Assembly: GCF_004364575.1 (NCBI RefSeq)
Contig: NZ_SOAG01000011.1
Coordinates: 1-64,000 of the forward strand
DNA: 64,000 nt
Direction: 5' to 3'
From: Myroides indicus
GTDB lineage: Bacteria; Bacteroidota; Bacteroidia; Flavobacteriales; Flavobacteriaceae
Position 1 is the first letter of the stretch; the number at the start of each line of letters is the position of its first letter. Under the pieces are notes generated by a model, which worked only from the letters and a program-made list of their open reading frames with translations, was not told where the DNA came from and made no database searches. Position numbers and translations under genes: made by a program. Shown here in pieces: positions 18,347 through 27,238 of this stretch.

Positions 18347-18976
18347 TTAATGAGCTTTAGCTAATTCTTCTTTGATTTTGGCTACAGTAGGAGCGTAGTC
18401 AATACCTAAACCCTCCTGTTGATAGGTAAGCTCACCCTGAGTATTAAATACGCTTATAATATTTGAGTGAGAAAAATCTAAAGGAGATATCCGCTTGTAA
18501 TTTACTGCCAGTATAGCTGCGAATTCTCTGGTGTTTTCATTGGTAGATCTCAGAAAAATCCACTGATTTCCATTCATTTGATTTTCTTGGGCAAAGGCTT
18601 TTAAACGTTCGGGAGTATCGGTTTCAGGGTCAATGCTTACTAAAATATATTTGATTGGTGCTTTGCCAGACGCGGCTACTTGTTTTTCTATGTTCCGCAT
18701 ATCGGCAACTAAGCGTGGACAGGCAGCTTTACACGACGTATAAATCATAACCATGACCAGTACATTTCCGTTTAACTCTTTTAATTCAATATCTTGCCCC
18801 TCTTGATTGGTCCACACCGACGGCAAGTTGTAGATGGACAAATCGCTGATTGCTTTAGTCTCTGTTGTTTCTGTCTTTGTTTCAACTGTAAGGGGTTGAT
18901 TGTTGTTTTCTTTGTTTTTGCAGCCGATAAAAAATATGGCAGAAAATATAGGTATCATTAAAATAAACTTTTTCAT
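18347..18976 (-). CDS. SCO1/SenC-family copper chaperone lipoprotein
   Basis: The 209-residue protein has a lipoprotein signal (MKKFILMIPIFSAIFFIGC) and a thioredoxin-like fold. The SCO copper-binding CxxxC motif is present in YTSCKAACPRL, and the distal histidine in DFSHSN. SCO proteins deliver copper to the CuA centre of cytochrome oxidase or to other periplasmic copper enzymes. Here the gene follows nirK and an FGE-like gene on the same strand (5 bp after the latter), so supply of copper to NirK, or redox maintenance of its site, is the likely job. Length is normal for the family. Confidence 0.9.
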   Translation of the reverse strand: MKKFILMIPIFSAIFFIGCKNKENNNQPLTVETKTETTETKAISDLSIYNLPSVWTNQEGQDIELKELNGNVLVMVMIYTSCKAACPRLVADMRNIEKQVAASGKAPIKYILVSIDPETDTPERLKAFAQENQMNGNQWIFLRSTNENTREFAAILAVNYKRISPLDFSHSNIISVFNTQGELTYQQEGLGIDYAPTVAKIKEELAKAH

Positions 18977-18981
18977 AGGAA

Positions 18982-19764
18982 TTAATTTTTTAAATTTTTA
19001 GCACATCTAAAACCTAAGTTTTTGGTTGTAAGAGAAGCTTTTAGACTTCCGCGGAAACCGTATCGCATAAAAGCAGCATAATCCATTAAATCGGAAGCAT
19101 TAACAGAAGCGCTTCCACAAAATAAATCGGTGTCATTTCCTTTGTCTTTTCTGCTTTCTCCGGACAAAAAAACGGAGTTAAAATCATATACCCATTCCCA
19201 AACTAAACCATGCATATCGTAAACGCCCCAATAATTTTTGAATGTACTGCCCACAGGATTATTAAAAGTTTTTGGTGTTTCGTACCAAGCCAGAATATAC
19301 TTGTTGTATTCTTCCTTAGTGCGCGCGTCCATATCTTTGGCATCTGCCATTGCTACATATTCCCATTCGTCCATGGTCGGGAGGCGTTTGCCTTGGCACT
19401 CACAGTATTTTTTAGCAGCAAACCAGGAAATGTTGGTGACAGGAGCATTGATCGGGAGATCGCCAAAATCCAATTCGCTTTTCCAGTGAGACAAATAGCT
19501 TTTATTGGCAAAAAGCGGTTTTATTTTTGAGCGTTGATAATCCGGATTTTCTTTTAAAAATGCTACAAATTGCTGATTAGTGACGGGGTATTGATCTATT
19601 TCAAAAGCTTCTACTTTTACGTATCCTTCTTCTGTACTTCCGTAAAGCGGAACGAAAGTTCCGCTTTGGATAGTACGCATTGCTGTTTGATTTTGTGATA
19701 CGACAGGTATCAGTCCAGTTAAAAACAGCCAAATGGCAAGGTATAATTTTTTGATTAACGACAT
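18982..19764 (-). CDS. Formylglycine-generating-enzyme (SUMF1)-fold protein of the nirK operon
   Basis: I chose the ATG at 19764, which gives a signal peptide (MSLIKKLYLAIWLFLTGLIP) and begins one base after the nirK stop; an upstream ATG at 19851 would add 29 residues inside nirK. The 260-residue product shows the FGE-sulfatase fold: FEIDQYPVTNQQFVAFLKEN, PVTNISWFAAKKYCECQGKR, LPTMDEWEYVA, WGVYDMHGLVWEWVYDF and GFRCA. The two catalytic cysteines of true FGE, in the region preceding GFRCA, appear to be absent (the segment reads AAFMRYGFRGSLKAS), so sulfatase activation is unlikely. Its place between nirK and SCO suggests a periplasmic accessory role in nitrite reduction. Confidence 0.85.
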   Translation of the reverse strand: MSLIKKLYLAIWLFLTGLIPVVSQNQTAMRTIQSGTFVPLYGSTEEGYVKVEAFEIDQYPVTNQQFVAFLKENPDYQRSKIKPLFANKSYLSHWKSELDFGDLPINAPVTNISWFAAKKYCECQGKRLPTMDEWEYVAMADAKDMDARTKEEYNKYILAWYETPKTFNNPVGSTFKNYWGVYDMHGLVWEWVYDFNSVFLSGESRKDKGNDTDLFCGSASVNASDLMDYAAFMRYGFRGSLKASLTTKNLGFRCAKNLKN

Positions 19765-19765
19765 T

Positions 19766-21235
19766 CTATCTGTTTTGTTTAACCATTTCACGAGTAACCA
19801 CTGTTTTGTTATTTCCCCAACTGTTATATATATAAGTAAGTACGTCGGCAACCTCTTGATCGGACAGGTTTTGACTTGTCATGATAGAGTTGTATTTAAC
19901 GTTGTTTACTGTAATTTCGCCTTGTAAACCGTGTATTACAGTAGTGATAGCTCTTTTAACATCTGCATTGAGGTAGTCTGATTTTGCCAGCGGTGGGAAA
20001 ATTCCTTCAATTCCCTGTCCTTCCGATTGGTGACACGCAAAACAAGTTCGTGAAAATATATTTTTACCGTCTGCCATTTGCTGGGCGAGTGTTTTATTTT
20101 CAATGATTTCTTTTTTAGCTGTGCCGTTCGGCATTTTTTGAATGGTTCCTCCTTCAGGCAGGTAAATCCCCTCTCTGGTTTTTCCGGCAAATACCTTTTC
20201 ATTTTTGTCTCCTTCTACTTTCAACATTCCCAAAGCTCCTTTGTTAAATGCTCTGAAAATAGAATGGTCAACTAAAACAAAAGTTCCCGGAGTATTAACT
20301 TTAAACTCAACAATTGCAGCACCACCGGCAGGGATTAAGGTGGTTTGAACGTTTTCGTTTATTAAATCGCCTCCTTCTACGTGTACACGGTCAAAAATTT
20401 CTCCGATAACGTGGAAAGAGCTCACCAGATTAGGACCTCCGTTTCCTACAAATAAACGAATCGTTTCTCCTACTTTTGCTGTAATAGCATTGTCGTTTAC
20501 CAAAGCATTTACGTTTCCGTTAAAAACAACATAGTCGGGCTGTTCTTTTAAAGCTTTGTGCATGTCAAATGGCTGTAATCCTTTTTCGCCATAATCTCCT
20601 TTGGTATAAAAATCTCCCTGCATGATGTAGTATTCTCTGTCTACAGGAGCTAAACCTCCTTCCGGTTCAACCAAAATAAGACCATACATTCCGTTGGCAA
20701 TGTGCATTCCAACAGGAGCTGTTGCACAGTGATAAACATACAGTCCGGGGTTAAGCGTTTTAAAAGAAAATGAAACTTCTTGTCCGGGTGCTACCAAGGA
20801 TGATTCCGCACCTCCTCCCGGTCCGGTTACTGCGTGTAGGTCAATGTTGTGGGGGAGCTTATTGTCCGGATGGTTTTTCAGGGTAAAGTCCACTTCATCT
20901 CCCACACGGGTTCTAATGAAACTTCCCGGAACCGATCCTCCAAAAGTCCAATACATATATTTTACGCCGCCTACCATTTCGCCTTCCTGTTCCAAAATTT
21001 CAAGGCTGACGTTGATTTTAGAGGCTTTTCGCTTGCCTATTGGTTTAGGAACGTTAGGAGGAGAGGTGAGTTCCGCCTCAATCGTTCCTTGAGCAACAAT
21101 TTTTTCAGCGAGGTCAGTAGTCATTTTTTGATCTGCTGCTGTTTCCTTTTTTTTGCAGCTGCTGAGTCCGGTAATGAGTAAAGCAGAAAGTAAAAAATAG
21201 GCTGCTGTAGTCGAAAGTTTTTTTCTTGTCTTCAT
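19766..21235 (-). CDS. nirK: Copper-containing nitrite reductase fused to cytochrome c
   Basis: The 489-residue lipoprotein (signal ending LLITGLSSC) has two cupredoxin domains and a C-terminal class I cytochrome c domain. Copper ligands are visible: His129 and His134 in PHNIDLH, His169-Cys170 in YHC, His178 and Met183 in GMHIANGM. The heme motif is CFACH near residue 400. The enzyme reduces nitrite to nitric oxide in the periplasm; the attached heme domain would feed electrons to the type 1 copper. A TATATTTG -7 box and a perfect FNR-type palindrome lie upstream. It is the first gene of an operon with the FGE-like and SCO genes. Confidence 0.94.
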   Translation of the reverse strand: MKTRKKLSTTAAYFLLSALLITGLSSCKKKETAADQKMTTDLAEKIVAQGTIEAELTSPPNVPKPIGKRKASKINVSLEILEQEGEMVGGVKYMYWTFGGSVPGSFIRTRVGDEVDFTLKNHPDNKLPHNIDLHAVTGPGGGAESSLVAPGQEVSFSFKTLNPGLYVYHCATAPVGMHIANGMYGLILVEPEGGLAPVDREYYIMQGDFYTKGDYGEKGLQPFDMHKALKEQPDYVVFNGNVNALVNDNAITAKVGETIRLFVGNGGPNLVSSFHVIGEIFDRVHVEGGDLINENVQTTLIPAGGAAIVEFKVNTPGTFVLVDHSIFRAFNKGALGMLKVEGDKNEKVFAGKTREGIYLPEGGTIQKMPNGTAKKEIIENKTLAQQMADGKNIFSRTCFACHQSEGQGIEGIFPPLAKSDYLNADVKRAITTVIHGLQGEITVNNVKYNSIMTSQNLSDQEVADVLTYIYNSWGNNKTVVTREMVKQNR

Positions 21236-21264
21236 AGTCAGTGATATTTCATAATTTATATATA

Positions 21265-21272
21265 CAAATATA
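21265..21272 (-). promoter_or_regulatory. nirK -7 promoter box TATATTTG
   Basis: The minus strand reads TATATTTG, a full match to TAnnTTTG. Transcription would start near 21260, leaving a leader of about 25 nt before the ATG at 21235. No good -33 box is visible, consistent with dependence on an activator. Confidence 0.6.
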
Positions 21273-21293
21273 AAAGACTAAAATGTCTTTTAT
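21270..21293. promoter_or_regulatory. 9-bp inverted repeat overlapping the nirK promoter
   Basis: ATAAAAGAC (21270-21278) and GTCTTTTAT (21285-21293) are perfect inverted arms around a 6-nt spacer. The repeat lies between the -7 box and the FNR-type site, over the -33 region, a natural position for a repressor. An NO-responsive or copper-responsive repressor is conceivable, but no match to a known consensus is claimed. Confidence 0.45.
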
Positions 21294-21295
21294 TA

Positions 21296-21307
21296 TGATA
21301 ATTATCA
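21296..21307. promoter_or_regulatory. FNR/NnrR/DNR-type box upstream of nirK
   Basis: TGATAATTATCA is a perfect 12-bp palindrome matching the TGAT-N4-ATCA core recognised by FNR/NnrR/DNR members of the CRP/FNR family. Its centre (21301.5) lies about 41 bp upstream of the transcription start implied by the TATATTTG box, the standard class II activation position. This points to induction of nirK by low oxygen or nitric oxide. Confidence 0.65.
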
Positions 21308-21665
21308 GTTTTCTCAAAAAAGCGATAGGTTGTGTGGGTATTTTTTAAATTAATCATGAACTGTTTTTTGTAATAAAAATAAGTATAAAGTATTAATTTT
21401 TTGAATATTTTAATATTAATGTGATCTTTTATGTTGTAATATTGATTTGGTTTAATTAAATGAGGAAGATGTTTTGAAACAATTTAAAAATAAAAAAGTG
21501 CTAAAATAGCTTAGCTTTATTGCTTTAATATAGAAAGAGAGTAAGCATATTCTTTACTTTATTACAATTTTTCACTGTTTGGTTTCATTTTTTAATTTGA
21601 CTATTTTTATTTATGTAAGTAAGTGCGTTATATGCAGTAAATTTAGATTGTAAAATCTAAAAAAG

Positions 21666-22394
21666 ATGGTTGTAGAAATGAAGGATAATTTTTCTATTTG
21701 GAGTACGCCTAATGAAAAGAAGCGTATATTGAGGTATTTACTGTTTTGGAATCAAAGAAATAAAGTTAAAAAACACCTTTATACTCCTTTGATTATAGGT
21801 GAAAAATGCAAAGGTATTTTACTTGACAATCAATTGGTAAAATCTATTTTGTTTTCCACAGATTTAGCATTGATAGAAAATAATGATTGCGATGCTATTT
21901 TGGCTGTGTATCCTTTTCCGCCTTCTAAAAAAATTATGAAATCGCTGATAGAGTTTAGCAATAAACCGGTGATATGCGGGATAGGAGGAGGGATAACCCA
22001 AGGCAGTATTGCCTTAAATATGGCTGTTGAAGCCGAACAATTGGGTGCTTCTGCCGTTATTGTAAATCAGCCTTTTAGAAACTCCGATATATTAAAAATA
22101 AGGAAAAAAATCAGTATTCCTATTCTATCGAGCGTTTCTGCTCTTAATTTTAATTTTAAGGAAAGAATTGAATCAGGCGTTTCTTTTTTCCACATTACAG
22201 GAGGACAAAATACAACGCGGATAATTGAGCATATCAAAGAAAATTTCCCAGATATACCATTTATTTGTACGGGAGGAAAATTAATGTCCGATTTAAAAGA
22301 AGTAATAGCTAAAGAAGTCAGCGGGGTGGTTTTGACGCCTCCTTCTAACGGGGATTTGTTTAAAAAGATAATGCATAATTACCGCAATAGTTGA
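21666..22394 (+). CDS. TIM-barrel protein of unknown function (phosphate-binding type)
   Basis: This 242-residue protein (237 if the ATG at 21681 is used) shows alternating helix and strand segments with glycine-rich loops: AILAVYPFPPSKKIM, KPVICGIGGGITQGSIALNM, GASAVIVNQPF, ISIPILSSVSAL, ISFFHITGG-like FFHITGGQNTTRI, and PFICTGGKLMSDLKEVIAKE. The two late GG loops resemble the phosphate-binding site of ThiE, KDPG-aldolase and NanE-like TIM barrels. I cannot assign substrate or family. It diverges from nirK and lacks a signal peptide, so it is probably a cytoplasmic enzyme; a link to denitrification would rest on position only. Confidence 0.75.
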   Translation: MVVEMKDNFSIWSTPNEKKRILRYLLFWNQRNKVKKHLYTPLIIGEKCKGILLDNQLVKSILFSTDLALIENNDCDAILAVYPFPPSKKIMKSLIEFSNKPVICGIGGGITQGSIALNMAVEAEQLGASAVIVNQPFRNSDILKIRKKISIPILSSVSALNFNFKERIESGVSFFHITGGQNTTRIIEHIKENFPDIPFICTGGKLMSDLKEVIAKEVSGVVLTPPSNGDLFKKIMHNYRNS

Positions 22395-22450
22395 ATTTAT
22401 AGGATTGCTTAAGAATGAACTGCAAAGGGAATCAATTTTCTTGAGAATAT

Positions 22451-23029
22451 TTATAGAGTGAAATTTCTGTCAATTTGTTTAAGAATGACTTCTGCCAAAA
22501 GTTTTCGGGCTCGCATAATCTTTACTTTTACATTGTTTAAAGGTTCATTAAGTGCTTCCGAAATTTCATTGTATGACATTTCCTGAAAAAACCTTAATTC
22601 AATAACTTCTTGATAATGCGGTTTTAAAAGTTTAATATAGTTTTTAAAAATGAGCAGATTTTGTTCTTTTATAAGCTCATCCTCTACGTTGGGCGATTCG
22701 TCTGCAATATTTTGGTAGGATTCGCTGTCTTCATTGTTGAATTCAAGAAAGGAAAAATTCTTTCTCTTTCTCGTCATATCAATATGAACGTTTTTGGCAA
22801 TGGAAATCAGCCATGTATTAAAAGCAAAATCGGGATTGTACTTATGAATGCTGCTAAAAGCTTTTGAAAAAGTTTCGATCGTGATATCTTCAGCGTCAGT
22901 TTCATTGTTACTCCTCTTAAGAATAAAGTTGAAAACTTCGCTCCAGTAATGGTTTAGCAAAAAAGTAAAGGCAGCCTGATCTCCCTCTTGGGCAGCTTTT
23001 ATATGGGATAAAAAAATGTTTTCTTTCAA
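22451..23029 (-). CDS. ECF-type RNA polymerase sigma factor
   Basis: The 192-residue protein has sigma region 2 (FNFILKRSNNETDAEDITIE; FAFNTWLISIAKNVHIDMTR) and sigma-70 region 4 (QEVIELRFFQEMSYNEISEA, then NVKVKIMRARKLL). Length and layout match ECF sigma factors. It overlaps the 3' end of the upstream glycosyltransferase gene by four bases (ATGA), so the two are translationally coupled. No adjacent anti-sigma gene is seen, so how its activity is controlled is not clear. Such glycosyltransferase-sigma pairs recur in Flavobacteriia as far as I know. Confidence 0.9.
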   Translation of the reverse strand: MKENIFLSHIKAAQEGDQAAFTFLLNHYWSEVFNFILKRSNNETDAEDITIETFSKAFSSIHKYNPDFAFNTWLISIAKNVHIDMTRKRKNFSFLEFNNEDSESYQNIADESPNVEDELIKEQNLLIFKNYIKLLKPHYQEVIELRFFQEMSYNEISEALNEPLNNVKVKIMRARKLLAEVILKQIDRNFTL

Positions 23030-24129
23030 ATTTTTTTGCGTGAGATAAAATGTATCAAACTATAATAGCTAACCGTAAAAATATGGATTATTTCTAAGAA
23101 AGGAAGTGTCCATATTAAATCTTTATTATTAAAAATCTTGAATAGCTTATTGTTGTAAAAATATACGATTAAATATCGGAATAAAAACAATGCTAAAACA
23201 ACTTTCCATTGATATATAAGACTTAATAATACGGCAGAGAGGATAAAGAATGACAGTTGTATAAAATTAAAAAACCGAATTTTGATCCGATGTCCGATTT
23301 TAGAGCTTTTTAGAAGCAGGTTGTTAGTTTTAAGTATCTCTTTCCACGTTGAAAATGTATTGGGAATATCCATGACCGTAAAACTGTTTGCCGAAATAGC
23401 TTCAGCGGTATTTTTTTTTGTTCCGATTTCTTCAATAAAAGCATATTCATCGCCATAGGGTATCTTCATTTCACGGATAAAACCGTTTACTTTGTAGAAT
23501 AAGTCCTTTTTGTATCCTTGATTTCTGGCATTTCCGTGGATGGGTTTTCCAAAATGGCTCCATGCAAACAGGTCGGTGCTTTTAAAAGTATTTTGGTAGC
23601 GCAGGAGTTGGCTGATAAAAGATTTTGGTGTTTTTCTGATTTGAGTATGTCCTAAAATAACCCCTTTGGACGAGGAGAATTTCTGACTCATTTCCAGTGC
23701 CCAAAAAGGAGAGCTTGGTAAAGCATCAGGCTCGATAAAAAGAAGCTGATTAAAAGAAGCTACTTTAATGCCCAGGGTTAAAGCATATTTTTTGTTGCCC
23801 CAAAACGCTTCATTGTTGATTACATTAACTATTTTTATTTTTGGATTGCCGGTAGCAAAAGACTCTATAATTTCCAGACTGTTATCTTCAGAAGCATTAT
23901 TGATTAATATAATTTCAAACTTCGGATGTTCCTGATTTAAGAGTGCCGGAAGGAAAGCAGGCAGATTGTTTTCCTGATCTTTGATATAGACCAGAATAGA
24001 AACCGGGATGATTTCTGAACTTTTTTGCGAATTGCTGCTTCCAAAAGCTATATTGCCGTACAAAATAGTGTAATGCAAAATCTGAATAAAAATTACAGCA
24101 ATAAAAATATAAAAAAGTATCGTTAGCAT
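23026..24129 (-). CDS. Membrane-bound family 2 glycosyltransferase
   Basis: The 367-residue protein has an N-terminal membrane segment, a GT2 nucleotide-binding core (VSILVYIKDQENNLPAFLPA; EIILINNASEDNSLEIIESF), an acidic position in LLFIEPDALPSSP, and C-terminal membrane segments around residues 280-350. It probably transfers a sugar to a lipid carrier or cell-envelope glycan on the cytoplasmic face. The usual QXXRW motif is not obvious, and the DXD-like site is EPD, so the acceptor cannot be predicted. It shares a 4-bp overlap with the following sigma-factor gene. Confidence 0.85.
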   Translation of the reverse strand: MLTILFYIFIAVIFIQILHYTILYGNIAFGSSNSQKSSEIIPVSILVYIKDQENNLPAFLPALLNQEHPKFEIILINNASEDNSLEIIESFATGNPKIKIVNVINNEAFWGNKKYALTLGIKVASFNQLLFIEPDALPSSPFWALEMSQKFSSSKGVILGHTQIRKTPKSFISQLLRYQNTFKSTDLFAWSHFGKPIHGNARNQGYKKDLFYKVNGFIREMKIPYGDEYAFIEEIGTKKNTAEAISANSFTVMDIPNTFSTWKEILKTNNLLLKSSKIGHRIKIRFFNFIQLSFFILSAVLLSLIYQWKVVLALFLFRYLIVYFYNNKLFKIFNNKDLIWTLPFLEIIHIFTVSYYSLIHFISRKKI

Positions 24130-24195
24130 AGTAGTAAGTTAGCCTTGTTTTTTGAAAAGGCAAATTTATCAATTAATCTGCAATGGCGAGAGGTT

Positions 24196-25209
24196 TTAGA
24201 ATATATTTACTTCCGCCTCAATAGCAATGTCAAATATCTTTCTGACCTCGCGCTGGATCATTTCTGCCAGTTTTTTTACTTGATTTCCGTTGGCCTTTCC
24301 ATAGTTCACTAATACTAAAGCTTGCTGGTTGTGTACGCCGGCATCACCTATCCGATAACCTTTAAAGCCGCTTTTCTCAATAAGCCATCCTGCTGGAACT
24401 TTGACTAAAGTATCACTCACTGTATAAAATGGCATATCGGGATATACTTGGTGTAATTTTTCAAATACCTTTTTGTCAACTACGGGGTTTTTAAAAAAAC
24501 TACCGCTATTGCCTATTTCTGCCGGATTAGGCAGCTTGCTTTCTCGTATAGCGATTACAGCATTACCAATGTCTTTTATAGTAGGACAAGTGATATGGGA
24601 TTGCTCCAGTGTATTTTGTATAGCTCCATAACTTATTTTTAAATTGTGATTTCGCTTAGTGAGCTGAAAAGTGACTGAAAGAATTATAAATTGGTTTTTG
24701 AGTTTATTTTTGAAGATGCTTTCCCGGTAACCAAACTGACATTCTTGATTGGAAAACGTCTGTATATTGCCTGTCGTCAGGGAAATCGCTTTACAGTTCA
24801 CCATCACATCCTTTATTTCGACGCCATAAGCACCAATATTTTGGATGGGGGTAGTGCCTACATTTCCCGGGATAAGAGAGAGGTTTTCGATGCCTCCGTA
24901 TCCGTTTTCAATAGCCCAGAGCACAAACTGGTGCCAAACTTCTCCTGCCTGAACTTCTACCCAAACAAAATCATCTGTTTCTTTAGTAATTTCTATGCCT
25001 CGTAAGTTGAGTTTGACAACGGTTTGACTGATGTCCTTTGTAAGAAGCATATTGCTCCCGCCTCCCAAAATAAAAAGATCCTCTTTTTTGTGAGTGCGGA
25101 CAACGTCTTTTAATTCGTTTATTGTGTTTACTTCAACAAAGTATTTTGCCTTTACGTCAAAGCCAAAAGTATTATACGGTTTTAAAGAAAAATTTTCTTC
25201 TACTTTCAT
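24196..25209 (-). CDS. murB: UDP-N-acetylenolpyruvoylglucosamine reductase
   Basis: The 337-residue protein catalyses the NADPH-dependent reduction of UDP-GlcNAc-enolpyruvate in peptidoglycan synthesis. FAD-binding motifs are clear (LGGGSNMLL; IPGNVGTTPIQNIGAYGVEI), as are the catalytic serine in NSGSFFKNPV and the C-terminal glutamate region (AIEAEVNIF). Length is typical of the longer Gram-negative MurB. It lies 15 bp downstream of recF on the same strand. Confidence 0.95.
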   Translation of the reverse strand: MKVEENFSLKPYNTFGFDVKAKYFVEVNTINELKDVVRTHKKEDLFILGGGSNMLLTKDISQTVVKLNLRGIEITKETDDFVWVEVQAGEVWHQFVLWAIENGYGGIENLSLIPGNVGTTPIQNIGAYGVEIKDVMVNCKAISLTTGNIQTFSNQECQFGYRESIFKNKLKNQFIILSVTFQLTKRNHNLKISYGAIQNTLEQSHITCPTIKDIGNAVIAIRESKLPNPAEIGNSGSFFKNPVVDKKVFEKLHQVYPDMPFYTVSDTLVKVPAGWLIEKSGFKGYRIGDAGVHNQQALVLVNYGKANGNQVKKLAEMIQREVRKIFDIAIEAEVNIF

Positions 25210-25224
25210 AGTTTTTAGCAGTGG

Positions 25225-26322
25225 TTATTCATTGTTAGGATTTTGAATTTTAAAAATTTCAAAATCTTGATGTATGCTGTTTAGCAAATTCTCAGTCCTT
25301 TCAGCATGGGTGTCGGATATAAACAATTGTCCGAATGTATCAAGATTTACGAGTTCCAAAATTTTCCGAACTCTGTTTTCATCCAGCTTATCAAAGATAT
25401 CGTCAAATAGTAAAATAGGAGCGATGCCTTTTTGCTTTTTGATAAATTCAAACTGAGCTATTTTTAACGCAATCAAAAATGATTTTTGCTGCCCCTGCGA
25501 TCCGAATTTTTTAATCGGATATCCCTTTAACTCAAATGACAAATCATCTTTGTGAATACCCACTGAAGTGTATTGCAAAGCAAGATCCTTGTTGAGGTTT
25601 TCGGTTAACAGCGTACTCATTGTTTTGCTGTTGAGCTGGGTTTCGTAAATGAGCTGTACATCGTCTTTATTGTCTGTTATTAATTGGTGATAATAATTAA
25701 AAATAGGTAAAAAATCTTGAATAAACTGCTTGCGAGATTCGTAAATCGGATGCGCAAGTATTTCAAGCTGCTCATTATAAACAACCAGCGTATCCTGATC
25801 TAAAAAATGGCTTAAAGCGTAGTTTTTGAGCAAGGCATTGCGCTGTGCAATCAGCTTTTGATATTGAATGAGCTGTTGCAGATATTGGCTGTCCATCTGC
25901 GAAATTACACTGTCTAAAAACTTTCTGCGGGTTTCACTTCCTTCGGTGATTAAATCCGTGTCAGAAGGTGAAATAATAACCAGGGGAATCAGCCCGAAGT
26001 GATCCGAAAAACGATCGTAATTTTTGCCATTCCTCTTTAAGATTCTTTTTTGTCCTTTTTTCAGGCTGCAAACAATGTGTTCGTCTTTGTCGTTTTTTAC
26101 AAAATGAGCATCTATGACAAAAAAATCTGTTCCGTGTTTGATATTTTGAAGAGCAATAGGATTAAAATAGCTTTTTCCGTATGCCATGTAATAAATAGCA
26201 TCTAGAATATTTGTTTTACCCACTCCGTTTAATCCGACAAAACAATTGATTCGCTGGTTAAATTGGAAATTTTCGTCTTCAATATTTTTAAAATTCAGAA
26301 TGTTTAAGCTTTTTAAATACAC
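25225..26322 (-). CDS. recF: DNA replication/repair protein RecF
   Basis: RecF loads RecA at gaps by acting with RecO and RecR. The Walker A motif is in [20 protein letters not shown], the ABC-type signature in [15 protein letters not shown], and Walker B in [16 protein letters not shown] chose the GTG at 26322 because it gives the family's standard N-terminus ([13 protein letters not shown]). The longer frame from an ATG at 26385 adds 21 residues unlike other RecF proteins. The gene is divergent from the TPR gene at 26457. Confidence 0.92.
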   Translation of the reverse strand: MYLKSLNILNFKNIEDENFQFNQRINCFVGLNGVGKTNILDAIYYMAYGKSYFNPIALQNIKHGTDFFVIDAHFVKNDKDEHIVCSLKKGQKRILKRNGKNYDRFSDHFGLIPLVIISPSDTDLITEGSETRRKFLDSVISQMDSQYLQQLIQYQKLIAQRNALLKNYALSHFLDQDTLVVYNEQLEILAHPIYESRKQFIQDFLPIFNYYHQLITDNKDDVQLIYETQLNSKTMSTLLTENLNKDLALQYTSVGIHKDDLSFELKGYPIKKFGSQGQQKSFLIALKIAQFEFIKKQKGIAPILLFDDIFDKLDENRVRKILELVNLDTFGQLFISDTHAERTENLLNSIHQDFEIFKIQNPNNE

Positions 26323-26426
26323 GGAGTTATCTAAGATTTTAATGGTTCGGAGAGACTTCTGCCTAATTTCGGTGCAAATTATCAAAAATATAGATAAAAA
26401 GCACTTTTAAATTACAATAAAAATCC

Positions 26427-26434
26427 TATTTTTG
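26427..26434 (+). promoter_or_regulatory. -7 promoter box TATTTTTG upstream of the TPR gene
   Basis: TATTTTTG matches TAnnTTTG and lies 22 bases before the ATG at 26457. It likely drives the TPR-ribH unit; no clear -33 element is seen. Confidence 0.5.
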
Positions 26435-26456
26435 CCAATCATTAAACTTTTTATAC

Positions 26457-27233
26457 ATGGCAACTTATAATAAGAGAGGTTATAAAGCCCCAAAACCAAA
26501 AGAGGAAAACGAATTTGATCAGTTTAGCAACGTAGATACTTCTAACAGTACAACGGCGGAGGTATTTGATACGCTAGATAAAAATGCAAACAGAATGGAG
26601 AATTGGGTGGCTCGCAACCAGAAAGCTATTTTTGGTTTTGTAGGAGCAATTGCCTTAATTACAATTGGCTATGTGGGATATAGTAAGTTTGTTGTAGAGC
26701 CTAAAAATGAAGATGCTGCTAATGAAATGTTTCAGGCTCAGACGTATTATAACGACGCTATGGCAAACACAGCAACAAGTGACTCTTTATATACGCTGGC
26801 ATTAAATGGAGGAGAAGGAAAATTAGGTTTTTTGGGAATTATAGATAGTTATAGCGGTACACAAGCAGCAAATTTGGCTCAATATTATGTGGGGACTACT
26901 TTTTTGAACCAAGGAAAATTTAAAGAAGCCATCCAGCATTTAGAAAAATTTAAAGCTAACGATATAGTTTTAGGTGCTTTGTCTTTAGGAGCAATCGGAG
27001 ATGCTTTTTCTGAATTGGGACAAAAAGAAGACGCATTAGATTATTATAAAAAAGCAGCAGCTTATAACAAAAATGATTTTACAGCTCCAAGATTTTTAAA
27101 CAAGGCAGGATTAATAGCCTTAGATTTAGGGAAAAAAGAGGAAGCTTTGAAATTATTTAATGAAATAAAAAACAACTATCAGGAGTCTGCAGAAGCAAAT
27201 GCAGTTGATGTTTTGATAGGAATGGCGCAATAA
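26457..27233 (+). CDS. TPR membrane protein (YfgM-like)
   Basis: The 258-residue protein has a cytoplasmic N-terminus of about 60 residues, one membrane segment (AIFGFVGAIALITIGYVGYS) and periplasmic TPR units (AQYYVGTTFLNQGKFKEAIQ; KEDALDYYKKAAAYNKNDFT; KKEEALKLFNEIKNNYQESA). This is the YfgM / TPR_21 architecture, linked in other bacteria to the SecYEG translocon and periplasmic chaperones. A 5-bp gap separates it from ribH, so both are in one operon. Confidence 0.85.
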   Translation: MATYNKRGYKAPKPKEENEFDQFSNVDTSNSTTAEVFDTLDKNANRMENWVARNQKAIFGFVGAIALITIGYVGYSKFVVEPKNEDAANEMFQAQTYYNDAMANTATSDSLYTLALNGGEGKLGFLGIIDSYSGTQAANLAQYYVGTTFLNQGKFKEAIQHLEKFKANDIVLGALSLGAIGDAFSELGQKEDALDYYKKAAAYNKNDFTAPRFLNKAGLIALDLGKKEEALKLFNEIKNNYQESAEANAVDVLIGMAQ

Positions 27234-27238
27234 TATAA

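Larger units (their letters stand above)
21236..21665. other. Divergent control region between nirK and the TIM-barrel gene
   Basis: The left part contains the nirK promoter, a 9-bp-arm inverted repeat and an FNR-type palindrome (listed separately). The middle (21310-21640) is AT-rich with no recognisable element. At 21643-21660 a hairpin (TTAGATT-gtaa-AATCTAA) ends five bases before the first ATG of the right-hand gene and could mask its ribosome-binding region. Confidence 0.6.
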
